Counted from the stretch's first letter, positions 1 through 8,766 are shown. The stretch: DNA of 64,000 nucleotides from Hymenobacter radiodurans (GCF_004355185.1 NZ_CP037922.1:3566001-3630000), one strand, 5' to 3'. Notes: generated by a model not told the origin, from the sequence alone. Program-made: numbers and translations.

Positions 1-594
1 CGACCGCACGCGCAGGCGCTCTTCCGTGGGCAGTTGGGTCCGCACTTCCTCGTAGCGCGCATTGAGGCGGGCCAGCACCGCGGAGGCCTCGCTCCATTCG
101 GCGGCCGTCCAGCGGCGGCGCTGGTCGCGGGTATTTTCCAGCAGACGAGCATACAAATCAGGCAATTCAGTAGCGCGGGCCCGGTTGATATCTACTTTTT
201 CGCCCAGCAGTCGGCTTTGCGTATCTGCTACGGTAGCGGGCTCGTTGGCGGCGCTATCGAGGCGTTGCTGCTCGGCGGCCCACACTTTGTAGCGGGCTTT
301 TTGGGTAGCATACTCGCGGCGCGACTGTACCGACAGGCTATCGGTGGCCCGGTCGAGGCGAGCGCTTTGACGGTCATAGTCGGCCATTACGCTGGGCCAC
401 TCGCGGCGGGCACCATCTTCCGCCTTGGTAACTTTCTCACTTACCCAATCGCTGAAGCGGCGCAGGTCGCGCTCCACGGCAGAAACTGGTTTGGTAGAAG
501 TAGAAGACTGTTGCGTCTGTTGGGCGGTGGCCGCCAACGGAGCGAGTACTAAGCTAGCGGCTCCGAAGACCGTTGAAAGCAAAATATTTTTCAT
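1..594 (-). CDS. Secreted helical protein of unknown function, partial
   Basis: A reading frame starts at the ATG at 594 and stays open for 198 codons to the left edge of the window, so the C terminus is missing. The N terminus looks like a signal peptide: Lys at position 2-3, a hydrophobic stretch to about residue 20, then Ala-Ala-Thr-Ala before Gln-Gln. The mature part is rich in Arg, Glu, Gln and Ala with almost no Gly or Pro, so it is probably long helices or coiled coil in the periplasm. I recognise no family. It is divergent from the acetyltransferase gene at 733, with about 140 bp of shared upstream DNA that contains two copies of the GCCCCCC motif. Function unknown; the gene itself is well supported by the uninterrupted frame and codon use. 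Confidence 0.75.
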   Translation of the reverse strand, partial: MKNILLSTVFGAASLVLAPLAATAQQTQQSSTSTKPVSAVERDLRRFSDWVSEKVTKAEDGARREWPSVMADYDRQSARLDRATDSLSVQSRREYATQKARYKVWAAEQQRLDSAANEPATVADTQSRLLGEKVDINRARATELPDLYARLLENTRDQRRRWTAAEWSEASAVLARLNARYEEVRTQLPTEERLRVRS

Positions 595-732
595 GGTGAT
601 TAGGGAAAGAGTAGCGTGAAAACGCCCCCCAGGGGGCAATTTATTGCTGGCACAATACAATTTCCGTCCCAAAATGCCCCCCAGACCGAAGAATGCACGT
701 TTGTTATCTTAAAATTTGCGTTTTTGCAGCCT

Positions 733-1254
733 ATGCCCGCCACCGATACCGCTTCCGTCAGCATTCAGCCGGCCACCTTGGCTGATATCCCGACTATTAT
801 TCAGTTGGCCGAAGCCACCTGGGAGCCCACTTACCGCTTCATTATTTCGAAGGAACAGATTGATTACATGTACCGCGTCATTTATACGCCGGCCTCGCTG
901 GAACGCCAAATGACTACCGAAGGGCATGTATTTTTGCTGTTGCGCACCGATGGACAGCCAGCCGGCTACGCCTCCTTTTCTCGTTTGTCGGTGCCCACTG
1001 AAACCGTTTTTAAGCTGCACAAGATTTACGTTCTGCCTTCCCATCAGGGGCAGCAGTTGGGGCAGCAGCTGGTACTGGCGGTGGAGAAAGCAGCCCGGGC
1101 CGCCGGTGGCCAAGCCTTAGAACTGAACGTAAATCGGTATAACCCAGCCATCAGCTTCTACGAGCGGCAAGGCTTCCAGCAGCACCGCGAGGAGGACGTT
1201 CCCATTGGGCCCTACTGGATGAACGACTACGTGATGCGCAAGGAGCTGAAGTAA
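733..1254 (+). CDS. GNAT family N-acetyltransferase
   Basis: A 173-residue GCN5-related acetyltransferase, which transfers acetyl from acetyl-CoA to an amine of an unidentified substrate. The acetyl-CoA site (motif A) is visible as KIYVLPSHQGQQLGQQL, with the Q-x-x-G-x-G/A-like loop. It is followed by the family's C-terminal NRYNPAISFYERQGF segment (motif B), in which Asn and Tyr are typical. The frame extends upstream to 616, but that extension runs through a TTTTGCCCCCCAG-type repeat and does not look like GNAT. The ATG at 733 begins just before the first strand (VSIQPATLADIPTI) and gives the usual family length. The gene stands alone, divergent from the partial secreted-protein gene. Confidence 0.85.
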   Translation: MPATDTASVSIQPATLADIPTIIQLAEATWEPTYRFIISKEQIDYMYRVIYTPASLERQMTTEGHVFLLLRTDGQPAGYASFSRLSVPTETVFKLHKIYVLPSHQGQQLGQQLVLAVEKAARAAGGQALELNVNRYNPAISFYERQGFQQHREEDVPIGPYWMNDYVMRKELK

Positions 1255-1361
1255 GCTTTTCCGTTTTCAGTATTCAATCGTATAGGGTATGGCTTAACGC
1301 GCCACCAATCTTTATGGGCTCATTGCTCTTCACCAGATAAAACTTATCAACCAACCAAAAC

Positions 1362-1583
1362 ATGGCTACTAAACTCACTGTGCTCAGCAACGGCTCTCTC
1401 CGCGTGGAGGGCGATATCGAACTCGTTGACGCCCAAGGCAATGCCTACGGCCTCGGCGGCCGCGAACGAATCAGCATTTGCCGCTGCGGACTTTCCAGCA
1501 ACAAACCTTTCTGCGACGGCTCGCACAAAGGCCATTTTGAGCACGATGCTACGGCCTTCGATTTGCCTGCCCCAAAAGTGTAG
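1362..1583 (+). CDS. CDGSH iron-sulfur domain protein
   Basis: A 73-residue protein made of one CDGSH zinc-finger-like domain that binds a redox-active 2Fe-2S cluster through three Cys and one His. The signature is complete: CRCGLSSNKPFCDGSH fits C-x-C-x2-S-x3-P-x-C-D-G-S-H, followed by KGH. There is no signal peptide, so it is cytoplasmic. The N-terminal part (residues 1-40) has the beta-strand 'NGPLRVEGDIELVD' look of short bacterial CDGSH proteins, here reading NGSLRVEGDIELVDAQGN. It is monocistronic and followed 18 bp later by a strong terminator. Role inferred only at family level (Fe-S or electron transfer, stress). Confidence 0.9.
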   Translation: MATKLTVLSNGSLRVEGDIELVDAQGNAYGLGGRERISICRCGLSSNKPFCDGSHKGHFEHDATAFDLPAPKV

Positions 1584-1601
1584 GCTCTAATTTTTCGGCA
1601 C

Positions 1602-1636
1602 AAAAAAGCCCCCAGAAAGTATCTGGGGGCTTTTTT
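1602..1636. terminator. Bidirectional intrinsic terminator
   Basis: A6-GCCCCCAGA, a short loop, then TCTGGGGGC-T6. It ends the CDGSH gene and also faces the convergent acyl-CoA-binding protein gene. It is one of the family of terminators built on the GCCCCC core. Confidence 0.9.
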
Positions 1637-1667
1637 GGTGTCTGAGAATAAATGGTTGACAGCTGAT

Positions 1668-1925
1668 TTATGCGTCAGCCAGAAACTTTACCAGATCCAC
1701 ATACTCCTGGCGGGCCGCGTCCTGCGACTTACCGCTGATGCCAGCCCAAGCGTCATATTTGGCAATAGCCTTAAAGTCGAAGCCGCCGGGCCGGTCGCCG
1801 GATACGTCGCCTTCGGTTGCTTGCTTATAGAGGGCGTAAAGCTGGAGCAATACTAAGTTGGAGGGCTTGGTGGGCAGCTGTTGGGCGCGCTGCGCGGCAG
1901 CTTCAAACTCTTCGGTAGTGGCCAT
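1668..1925 (-). CDS. Acyl-CoA-binding protein (ACBP)
   Basis: An 85-residue cytosolic four-helix protein that binds long-chain acyl-CoA esters and keeps a soluble pool of them. Family landmarks are visible: LVLLQLYALYKQATEGDV (the Y-x-x-Y-K-Q-A-T-x-G-D block whose Tyr and Lys contact the CoA), then KAIAKYDAWAGISGKS (the K-x-x-A-W motif) and a C-terminal helix ending VDLVKFLADA. The length matches the family (about 85-90). It is convergent with the CDGSH gene across a shared terminator and divergent from the amidohydrolase gene. ACBP genes occur in some Bacteroidota, and nothing in base composition suggests recent transfer. Confidence 0.93.
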   Translation of the reverse strand: MATTEEFEAAAQRAQQLPTKPSNLVLLQLYALYKQATEGDVSGDRPGGFDFKAIAKYDAWAGISGKSQDAARQEYVDLVKFLADA

Positions 1926-2075
1926 GAAGGTCAGGTTTTGAGGTAGGAATTACAGGTTATCTACTAGGAGTTGCGAGTTACGAGTTTTCTGCTGCACCTT
2001 GCAAATAATGCGGCAGCCCGATATACGTCGAGACAGTCCGCTTCAGCCCACTCCCAACCACCAAACCCCTACCCC

Positions 2076-3359
2076 ATGCGTCTTTTTACTGCGCTCTTGG
2101 GGGGCTTTTTACTAAGCCTCTCGTCTGCTTACGCTCAAAAAACCTACGTGCAGTGCGGTCGTCTGCTCGATGTGCGCACCGGCCGCATTCAGCCCGAAAT
2201 GACTATCGTAGTCGAGAAAGGGCGCGTGGCCGCCGTGCAGAACGGCTACGCTACCGGCAGCGGCACCAACAAGGTGATTGACCTGAAGAATAAAACCGTG
2301 ATGCCGGGCCTGCTGGATATGCATGTGCACCTGGAACACCAAACCAGCAAAACCAACCAGCTCGACGAGTTCATCAAGAACCCCGCTGATGTAGCCTTTG
2401 AATCACTCGAATACGCTCGTAAAACTCTCATGGCCGGCTTTACCACCGTCCGCGACCTAGGCGGCTCAGGCGTGAATGTGGCATTGCGTAACTCCATCAA
2501 CCGTGGCCAGGTGGCTGGTCCGCGCATCTTCACGGCCGCAAAGTCGCTCTCCGGCACCGGCGGCCACGCCGACCCCACCAACGGCTACCGCCAGGATTTG
2601 ATGGGCAATCCAGGCCCCAGCGACGGCGTCGTGAATAGTCCTGACGAAGGTCGTCAAGCCGTGCGCCAGCAGTATAAAAACGGCGCCGACCTGATTAAAA
2701 TAACTGCCACCGGTGGCGTACTCAGCGTAGCCAAAGACGGCAGCAGCGCCCAGATGACGGAAGCCGAAATCCGGGCAATTGTAGAAACGGCCCGCGACCT
2801 AGGTTTGAAAGTAGCCTGCCACGCCCACGGCGCCGAAGGTATGAAGCGCGCCATCCGGGCTGGCGTCACCAGCATCGAGCACGGCACCCTCATGGACGAC
2901 GAAACCATGAAGCTGATGAAGAAAAACGGCACTTGGTACGTTCCCACCATCACGGCCGGCAAGTCGGTGGCCGACTCTGCCAAAATCACGGGATATTATC
3001 CGGCTCTGGTAACACCAAAAGCTCAGAGCATCGGGCCGAAGCTGCAAGCCACGTTCGGGCGGGCATATAAGGCCGGCGTTAAGATTGCCTTTGGCACTGA
3101 TGCCGGCGTATTTCGCCACGGGGCCAACGGGCTGGAGTTTGCGTACATGGTGGAGGCCGGCATGCCGCCCATCGAAGCATTGCGCGCGGCTACCGTTTAT
3201 GCCGCCGACCTGCTCGGCCAGAGCGACCAGCTTGGCACTCTTGAAACTGGTAAGCTCGCCGATATCGTAGCCGTAGATGGCGACCCGCTACAGGACATTA
3301 CCGCTATGCAGCGTGTACGTTTCGTCATGAAGCAGGGTATGGTATTTAAGCAGGAATAG
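2076..3359 (+). CDS. Secreted metal-dependent amidohydrolase
   Basis: A 427-residue amidohydrolase-superfamily enzyme (imidazolonepropionase/Xaa-Pro dipeptidase-like branch) that probably hydrolyses an amide or imide bond of a small peptide or heterocycle in the periplasm. Residues 1-20 are a signal peptide ending SAYA before QKT. Metal-site motifs run in order: MPGLLDMHVHLE (HxH at about 83-85), GGVLS after KITAT (the candidate carboxylated Lys strand), VACHAHGAEGMKRAI, SIEHGTLMDDE and FGTDAGVF (the catalytic Asp). The C-terminal LGTLETGKLADIVAVDGDPL is the usual composite beta-sandwich closing segment. The ATG at 2076 is chosen because it puts the signal peptide at the N terminus; the 35 upstream in-frame codons do not look like protein. 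Confidence 0.9.
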   Translation: MRLFTALLGGFLLSLSSAYAQKTYVQCGRLLDVRTGRIQPEMTIVVEKGRVAAVQNGYATGSGTNKVIDLKNKTVMPGLLDMHVHLEHQTSKTNQLDEFIKNPADVAFESLEYARKTLMAGFTTVRDLGGSGVNVALRNSINRGQVAGPRIFTAAKSLSGTGGHADPTNGYRQDLMGNPGPSDGVVNSPDEGRQAVRQQYKNGADLIKITATGGVLSVAKDGSSAQMTEAEIRAIVETARDLGLKVACHAHGAEGMKRAIRAGVTSIEHGTLMDDETMKLMKKNGTWYVPTITAGKSVADSAKITGYYPALVTPKAQSIGPKLQATFGRAYKAGVKIAFGTDAGVFRHGANGLEFAYMVEAGMPPIEALRAATVYAADLLGQSDQLGTLETGKLADIVAVDGDPLQDITAMQRVRFVMKQGMVFKQE

Positions 3360-3392
3360 GCATGAAGCTTGCCTAACCGAATTAGGCACTGA

Positions 3393-3459
3393 AAACCGAG
3401 GACGAATCGGCCATTACGAGCTACTGGAGCACGTATTACAGCCCATTCATCCTCGGTTT
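3393..3459 (+). terminator. Long-loop stem, possible terminator
   Basis: AAACCGAGGACGAA at 3393 can pair with TTCATCCTCGGTTT ending at 3459 (one mismatch), with a loop of about 40 nt. Only a short T stretch (TTTCTTTT) follows. A small perfect hairpin (GCCTAA, loop, TTAGGC) sits just before it at 3371-3387. It lies between the amidohydrolase stop and the next gene. Confidence 0.4.
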
Positions 3460-3496
3460 CTTTTGCACTAAATCTATCTTCTACCTCTTTTATCGC

Positions 3497-4177
3497 ATGA
3501 AAATTTTTACTACCGTAGCTACGCTATTGGCCTTGTCTGCCGGGGTACCTGCCTTGGCTCAAACTCAGTTGAATACCCAGCCGCCGGCGCAGCCATCTTC
3601 GCCCATGGCCCCTGCCACTCGGTCTACCATCTATGCCGGGCAGCAAGTGCCCGCTGCTGGTCCCAGCGTTAGCCTTTACCGTACTTCCTCCCTAGGCATC
3701 GACTTGGGCTGGGGCGGACCATACGGAGGTATCGGCTTTTACTACGCGCACATGATTGGTGAGGGCACGGATGTGAATGCGGGCCTTGGCTTGGGCGTGG
3801 GGGGCAAAATTGGGGTTGGCGTGCGGCATTTCTTCAGCCCGGCTAGAGCTGTTTCTCCTTATATCGGTGCCAACTTATCTCGTTCGGGAAAAATAAATGA
3901 TGTGCGCATTGCCCTGAATGAAGGCACACCTTCCGAGGAGGAAGCGTATTATAACTTGTCATCGAGCGGCGTTCTCAACCTGCGCACTGGCTTTCGTTGG
4001 CAGCCAGGCCGCGTGGGGCTTATTGGCACCCTAGGCTACGGTGTACGCTTCACCGGCGACCCCGTGACGTACACAAACGGTTATCGCCCCTCTCAGGAAA
4101 TGCGCGATGTAGTTAACGCAGTTAGCCCCGGCGGTTTAGAAATTTCCTTGGGTATGAGCATTGGCTTTGGGCAATAA
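3497..4177 (+). CDS. Secreted hypothetical protein, probable small beta-barrel
   Basis: A 226-residue exported protein of unknown function. Residues 1-21 form a signal peptide (MKIFTTVATLLALSAGVPALA, then Q). About 40 residues of Pro/Gln/Ala/Ser-rich linker follow. The rest alternates short glycine- and aromatic-rich strands (GIDLGWGGPYGGIGFYYAHM, GVGGKIGVGVRHFF, LNLRTGFRWQPGRVGLIGTLGYGVRF) and ends in a strand with terminal Phe-Gly-Gln. This pattern is typical of small outer-membrane beta-barrels of Bacteroidota. No catalytic motif is seen. It is monocistronic and ends at a bidirectional terminator shared with the convergent gene. Confidence 0.75.
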   Translation: MKIFTTVATLLALSAGVPALAQTQLNTQPPAQPSSPMAPATRSTIYAGQQVPAAGPSVSLYRTSSLGIDLGWGGPYGGIGFYYAHMIGEGTDVNAGLGLGVGGKIGVGVRHFFSPARAVSPYIGANLSRSGKINDVRIALNEGTPSEEEAYYNLSSSGVLNLRTGFRWQPGRVGLIGTLGYGVRFTGDPVTYTNGYRPSQEMRDVVNAVSPGGLEISLGMSIGFGQ

Positions 4178-4190
4178 ATATTTACCAGCT

Positions 4191-4238
4191 TCCCATAAAA
4201 AAAGCCCCCAAAACGTTTCTGGGGGCTTTTTTATGGGA
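4191..4238. terminator. Strong bidirectional terminator
   Basis: TCCCATAAAAAAAGCCCCC and GGGGGCTTTTTTATGGGA form a near-perfect 18-19 bp stem around an 11-nt loop. It lies between convergent genes and serves both. Confidence 0.92.
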
Positions 4239-4241
4239 AAT

Positions 4242-5276
4242 TTATTCCGGCCGTGGGCGGCCCAGCATGAGCCGCAAATTCAGCCGCACGATGTCGCCCA
4301 TGGTGCGGCATCGGTTGAATTGGGTAGTGTGGTGGTGCTGATTCAACTCTTGTTGCAAAATCGTCGTCTTTTCGGGCGTTGATAGCTCGTCGGGGCGCAT
4401 GCAGTCCATTAAGTCCTTGAGACGGTAGCGCTCGGCGCGGGCCCGGCGCGCCATGAGCGTGCGCTCTTCGGTTTGGTACTGCCGGATGCTTTCGCCCGTG
4501 AGCAGCTTGCTGCACAGTTGTACCACGGCCCGATTGTCCTTGAAAAACTGAGGCAGATACATGGTCTTTTTGCCCTCGTAGCTCTGCTGATCGAAGTCGA
4601 TGGCTCGGACGCGGTACTGCTCATCCTCAAAGTCGGGCGTCACATCAATCACGTAGTTGTAGGCGCGCATATCGCCCAGTAGGCGAGCAAAGCAGCGTTC
4701 ATTAAACTTAACAAACTCCTTTGCAATCCGCACCTGGTTGAGGTGGGGCCGCTGTAAATGGTCGCGAATAAAATCGTCGCCTGGAATACCGGCAATATGC
4801 TCTTCAATCAGCGAGTCGCCGCAGACGAGGTAGTTAATGCTGTTCGGCGACAAAATATGCTCCAACTCCAGCCCATATACCCGCGAAGCGTCGGCCCGCT
4901 TCACGTAGAAATAGTCATAGTTGTCGTTAAACTGATTAACGATGCGCACCCGAAATGGATTGGAGTTCCCAAACCGGCAATAGTCAATTCTATCCGTGAG
5001 CAGATGCTCGCTGAAGGAAAGGTCGCCGTCGGTTTTCAGCAGCGCATATACCTCCGTGAGCCCCGCCGCTAGCTCCTGCAACGTTGAGGGCTCGTAATAA
5101 ACCGTTTCCCAGAGCGTATCACGGCCGTTGCGGTCCAGCAGCGGATAGGCACCACTTATGCGCGTAAGGTCTTGGTAGGTGACGGGCAAGCGGGTTTCGC
5201 GGTCATATTCGTGCAAATACTTCCGTAGCGGCTCACCAATGGGATAGTATATTTTCTTCTTGGAGATATTGGTCAT
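4242..5276 (-). CDS. Atypical protein-kinase-like fold protein, unknown substrate
   Basis: A 344-residue cytoplasmic protein that I cannot place in a named family. Kinase-like landmarks can be read in order: a strand with YFYVKRAD (candidate ATP-binding Lys126), a following helix GLELEHIL (candidate Glu137/139), the loop GDMRAYNYVIDV (Asp202 and Asn207 with D-x4-N spacing, as in aminoglycoside and protein kinases), and RAIDFDQQ (Asp227 in a DFD instead of DFG). The C-terminal third is Arg-rich and helical. The start at 5276 (MTNISKKK) is preferred over an upstream ATG at 5309 because the upstream 11 codons are Pro-rich and untypical. It is divergent from the S1/P1 enzyme gene. The kinase-like reading is inference from motifs only. 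Confidence 0.7.
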   Translation of the reverse strand: MTNISKKKIYYPIGEPLRKYLHEYDRETRLPVTYQDLTRISGAYPLLDRNGRDTLWETVYYEPSTLQELAAGLTEVYALLKTDGDLSFSEHLLTDRIDYCRFGNSNPFRVRIVNQFNDNYDYFYVKRADASRVYGLELEHILSPNSINYLVCGDSLIEEHIAGIPGDDFIRDHLQRPHLNQVRIAKEFVKFNERCFARLLGDMRAYNYVIDVTPDFEDEQYRVRAIDFDQQSYEGKKTMYLPQFFKDNRAVVQLCSKLLTGESIRQYQTEERTLMARRARAERYRLKDLMDCMRPDELSTPEKTTILQQELNQHHHTTQFNRCRTMGDIVRLNLRLMLGRPRPE

Positions 5277-5410
5277 GGGCGGGTGCGGCGGAATGAGGTA
5301 AGTTACCAAAAGGCGAAAGACGTTCTTTTTTACCTAGCCGTTTTTCATCTACCTACTCCGAAAAATACCGAACTTCGCGGCATCCTTCTATTTGGCTTTC
5401 TACCGCCGTT

Positions 5411-6609
5411 ATGAAAAAACTCTTTATCACACTTACGTTGGTGCTGGTGTTGCCGGTGCTATCCAATGGCTGGGGTTCTTTGCCCACAAAACCATTGCCC
5501 AGGTAGCCGTGTATGCTCTGCCCAACTCTATGCAGGCCTTTTACTTTCGCCATCTGAATGAGATTGTGAAGTTGTCGATTGCACCCGATGAGCGCCGTGA
5601 AGCCGACCCTGCCGAGGCGCCGCGCCACTTCATCGACATGGACCACTTCGGCGACGACCCGTTTGGCGACATGCCCAAGGGTTGGGATGACGCGGCGGCC
5701 AAATACACTGCCGACACCCTGCGCAAATACGGCACCGTGCCGTGGACGGTATTGGAAGTCAAGGAGAAGCTAACCGAGGCATTCCGCCAGCGCGATACCA
5801 CCGCAATCATCGCCCTCTCCGCCGACCTGTGCCACTACATTGCAGATGCGCACGTGCCCCTGCATACCACTATGAACTACGATGGCCAGCTTAGCGGTCA
5901 GGCCGGTATGCACAGCTTATGGGAATCGAAGCTACCGGAGCGCCACATTGCGAAGTATAAGCTGGACAGCAAGCCGGCGAAGTACATCAAAGATCCGCAG
6001 GCTGCTATTTGGGCGGTGGTGCAGGAGTCGTACGGTTTTCTGGGCGCTACTTTCGATTTGGAAGAGGCTGTAACCCGCAACTTCACGCCCGAAACCAAAT
6101 ACACTTTCTCGCACCGTTACGGCAAAACGCGCCGCTCCTACTCCGATGCTTTTGCCGATGCTTACCACGATAAAGTAGGCGGCATGGTGGCCTACCGGCT
6201 TAAGCAAGCACCTACAGCTGTAGCTTCTATGTGGCTCACTGCCTGGCAGGATGCTGGCAAGCCCGACCTTAATGCTCTTATGACCCGCAAGCCTGGCAAG
6301 GAAGAGAAAGCTAAGCTTGCCGCCGAGCTAAAGCTTTGGGACAAGAACGAGCTAGTGCCGCAGAATATGCTGCTGGCCATGCAAAAGGAGAAAGTAGTAG
6401 AAAAGGCCGACGAGATTAACTCAGCCGATCAAGCACCCGCAGCGCCCGCCGAGGCTACTCCAGCACCAGCCGCTGCACCGGCCATCGTGCCGGCGCCTGA
6501 GCCAGCATCGGCACCAGCCGCTCCCGAAAAAGTAAAAACCAAAGTCAAAACGGAAGCCGGCAACGTGAAGCAAAAGGCCAAAGCCAAAAAAGCCGACGAC
6601 GGCTGGTAA
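5411..6609 (+). CDS. S1/P1-type zinc nuclease/phospholipase C-like protein, frameshift in signal peptide
   Basis: A secreted trinuclear-zinc enzyme of the S1/P1 nuclease-phospholipase C superfamily. The ATG at 5411 encodes a clear signal peptide (MKKLFITLTLVLVLPVLSNG), but the frame then runs into a stop. Adding one G to the G4 at 5472-5475 joins it to the long downstream frame as GWGFFAHKTIAQ, restoring the mature N-terminal Trp that ligates zinc in this family. Other ligands: HFIDMDH, then HYIADAHVPLH (H-x3-D-x-H) and HSLWES (H-x2-W). The restored length is 399 residues. The tail after about residue 330 is Ala/Pro-rich and then Lys-rich (KVKTKVKTEAGNVKQKAKAKK), unusual for the family. The substrate is not determinable from sequence. 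Confidence 0.8.
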
Positions 6610-6935
6610 AATTGCCCCCAGCGCCGCGTTTTGCAGCCCTTTTAACGGTCCCCCAATAGTCCACGCCGCTGGATTGTTGGGGGACGTTTTTTTGACTTAA
6701 GTACGTAAGCCATAATAATTTCTACGCTCATCCGTAGCCGAGATTATAGGCGCGAAACGGTTATAATCAGTTAGTTAACGCTCAGCGGTTTATTATTATA
6801 TAGTTGAGCTTCAATTATTTAACCCGAACTCAAGAACAACTGGTCCGTAAGGTTACTAGAGACTTTGTCGGGCTAAGGTCTGGGCGAGGTAAGCTATTCT
6901 TTCATTTCACTCCACACCCTTACCAAACTACCGCT
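6610..6935. other. Gene-free spacer with terminator
   Basis: 326 bp between the S1/P1-like gene and the manganese catalase. It holds an imperfect motif copy right after the stop codon (ATTGCCCCCAG), a terminator at 6648-6693, and then an AT-rich stretch of about 150 bp that is probably the catalase promoter region. An open frame from 6804 is simply the catalase frame read upstream of its real start; I see no gene in it. Confidence 0.6.
6648..6693 (+). terminator. Intrinsic terminator
   Basis: GTCCCCCAAT pairs with ATTGTTGGGGGAC (inner pairing AGTCC/GGATT-like), followed by G-T7. It ends the S1/P1-like gene. Confidence 0.85.
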
Positions 6936-7840
6936 ATGATCTTACGCTATGATCGGCTAGCCATTGAGCTGCCCAAACCAAAAAATCCATCAGCTAACGA
7001 TGCAGCCGCCATTCAGGAGCTACTGGGGGCAAATTTGGGGAGATGTCGACGTTGATGAACTACACGTTCCAGTCGTTTAACTTCCGGGGCCGCGACCGGC
7101 TTCGTCCCTTCTACGACCTGACCTGCTCTATTGCCGCGGAGGAGTACAGCCACATTGAGGCCCTATCCTACGCTATTAACCTGCTGCTCACCGGCACCAG
7201 TGAGCGTAATCCGGACCCGTCCTCGGCCCCTCTTAAGGACGCTACCGATGCCCGCAACACCTACCACTACATTGCCAGCGGCCAAGCAGCTTTACCCGTC
7301 GATTCGATGGGCAATCCTTGGACTGGCCAGAACGTGTTTAGCAGTGGCAACCTAAAGCTGGATCTGCTGCACAACTTCTTCCTAGAGTGCGGTGCCCGCG
7401 CCAACAAAATGCGCGTGTACTCAATGGTATCGGACCCCTGCGCCCGCACGGCCATCGGCTATTTGCTGGTGCGCGGTGGCCTGCACGTAGTGGCCTACGC
7501 CAAAGCCCTCGAAAAGCTGACTGGCGTGGAAGTAACCAAACTGATTCCAGTACCCGATCTGAGCAACGATGCCTACCCCGAGGCCAAAAAGCTTCAGGAC
7601 CAGCAAAAGCTACACCTCAAGCTCTACACCTTCAGCCCTGATGACTACAAGCAGGCCGGTATTATCTGGAATGGCAATCACCCGGAAGACGGCCAGCCGC
7701 TAGAGCTGATTCAGGGTGGTTTCATGGGCGTACCGTATCCAAAGCTGGAAGAAGAGCCCCAGCTTAACTCGCCCGGCGCTGAAGACTACGACCCTGAGAT
7801 GTTCAAGGATGTCGCTAAGAAAATGGGCATAAAGCTGTAG
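6936..7840 (+). pseudogene. Manganese catalase, single-base frameshift
   Basis: A dimanganese catalase (2 H2O2 to 2 H2O + O2), cytosolic, normally about 300 residues. It starts at the ATG at 6936 (MILRYDRLAIELPKPKNPSA). The frame breaks after codon 30 at the G5 tract 7025-7029. Inserting one G gives ELLGGKFGEMSTLMNYTFQS and a continuous 301-residue protein. Mn-ligand regions are present: the Glu in IQELLGGKFGE, AAEEYSHIE (Glu and His), FFLECGARA (Glu) and RGGLHVVAYAKAL (His). The broken tract lies inside a TGGGGGGCAAATTT motif copy that has five Gs instead of six. Everything downstream is intact, so this is a very recent mutation, a slippage state or a sequence error rather than a decayed gene. 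Confidence 0.85.
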
Positions 7841-7872
7841 CCGCATAGTTTTGGCTTTAGCTACTTAGATTT

Positions 7873-7910
7873 GGGTGCTGCCTTCGTAAGAAGGGCAGCA
7901 CCCTTTTTTT
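7873..7910 (+). terminator. Intrinsic terminator
   Basis: GGGTGCTGCCTT pairs with AAGGGCAGCACCC, followed by T7. It ends the manganese catalase gene. Confidence 0.92.
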
Positions 7911-7964
7911 GGCTTCACCAACGGGCGGCGAGTAGGTGCTGGCTCGTGCAGCTGCACTGACCGT

Positions 7965-8752
7965 ATGCATTTCTTCTCCGCTGCATCTCAAATTTGCCCC
8001 CCACATTTGCGCGCAATGCTGGTAGCGTTGGGACTAGCTCTCGGATTTCTATCGGCTTGTAACCAGTATCAGCCCCCCGCCGAAACCGCTGAGCCCGAGG
8101 CCTCCACCACGCCCAACCTTCCCGGCCCCAACCTTATTGCCCTATCCGACAGCAACGTAGCTGCCCTCCTGACGCCTTACCTTCAGCAATACCCCGCCGA
8201 TGAGGTAATTATCCGCACCCGCCATGGCAATATGCGCGTACGCCTCTATGATGATACGCCGGTTCATAAAGCCAACTTTCTGCTACTGGCGCGCCGGGGG
8301 TGTTTGATGAAACCGTTTTTAACCGAGTTGTGAAAGGCTTTGCCATTCAGGGCGGACGGGGCGAAAATCGCACCATCCGGATTGCCCGCTACCGCCTGCC
8401 CCCGGAGTTTCGGCCCCAGCGTTTTCACAAGCGCGGCGCCCTCGGCATGGCCCGCTACGATGACGACCAAAATCCCGACCGCCGCTCCTCCTCCACCGAC
8501 TTCTACTTCGTGCAGGGAGAAAAACTCACCCCCGACCAGTCGCGCCAAATGGCGGGGCGCGCCCTCACTCCCGAGCAGGTCCGCACCTACGCTAGTGTAG
8601 GCGGCGTGCCTGCTCTGGATGGGAAATACACGGTATTTGGGGAGGTAGTTGAAGGCTTAGACGTAATTGACAAAATAGCCGCCGAGCCAGTCGACCCTTA
8701 CAAATGGCCGCTGAAAGACGTGCCGATAAAAATTGAGGTAGTAGAGAAGTAG
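7965..8752 (+). pseudogene. Lipoprotein peptidyl-prolyl isomerase (cyclophilin), single-base frameshift
   Basis: A cyclophilin-type PPIase that catalyses proline cis-trans isomerisation, here as a lipoprotein: a hydrophobic stretch and lipobox LSAC precede an Ala/Pro/Glu-rich linker. The cyclophilin domain begins at VIIRTRHGNMRVRLYDDTPVH and breaks at the G5 run 8296-8300. Adding one G gives LARRGVFDETVFNRVVKGFAIQGG, the conserved F-x-R-V-x-x-x-F-x-I-Q-G-G core, and a continuous 262-residue product ending in PLKDVPIKIEVVEK. Further family marks are PPEFRPQRFHKRGALGMAR, SSSTDFYFV and YTVFGEVVEGLDVIDKI. An alternative start at 8016 would remove 17 residues that include a GCCCCCC motif copy. The loss is probably recent or a sequence error. 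Confidence 0.85.
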
Positions 8753-8766
8753 AGTGTTTCTTGTGC

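Noticed and set aside
34..552. Long plus-strand open frame at the left edge
   Set aside because: It is antisense to a continuous minus-strand frame (594 to edge) that has a signal peptide and normal codon use.
6804..6935. N-terminal extension of the Mn catalase
   Set aside because: Sequence before the ATG at 6936 does not resemble catalase and is AT-rich like a promoter region.
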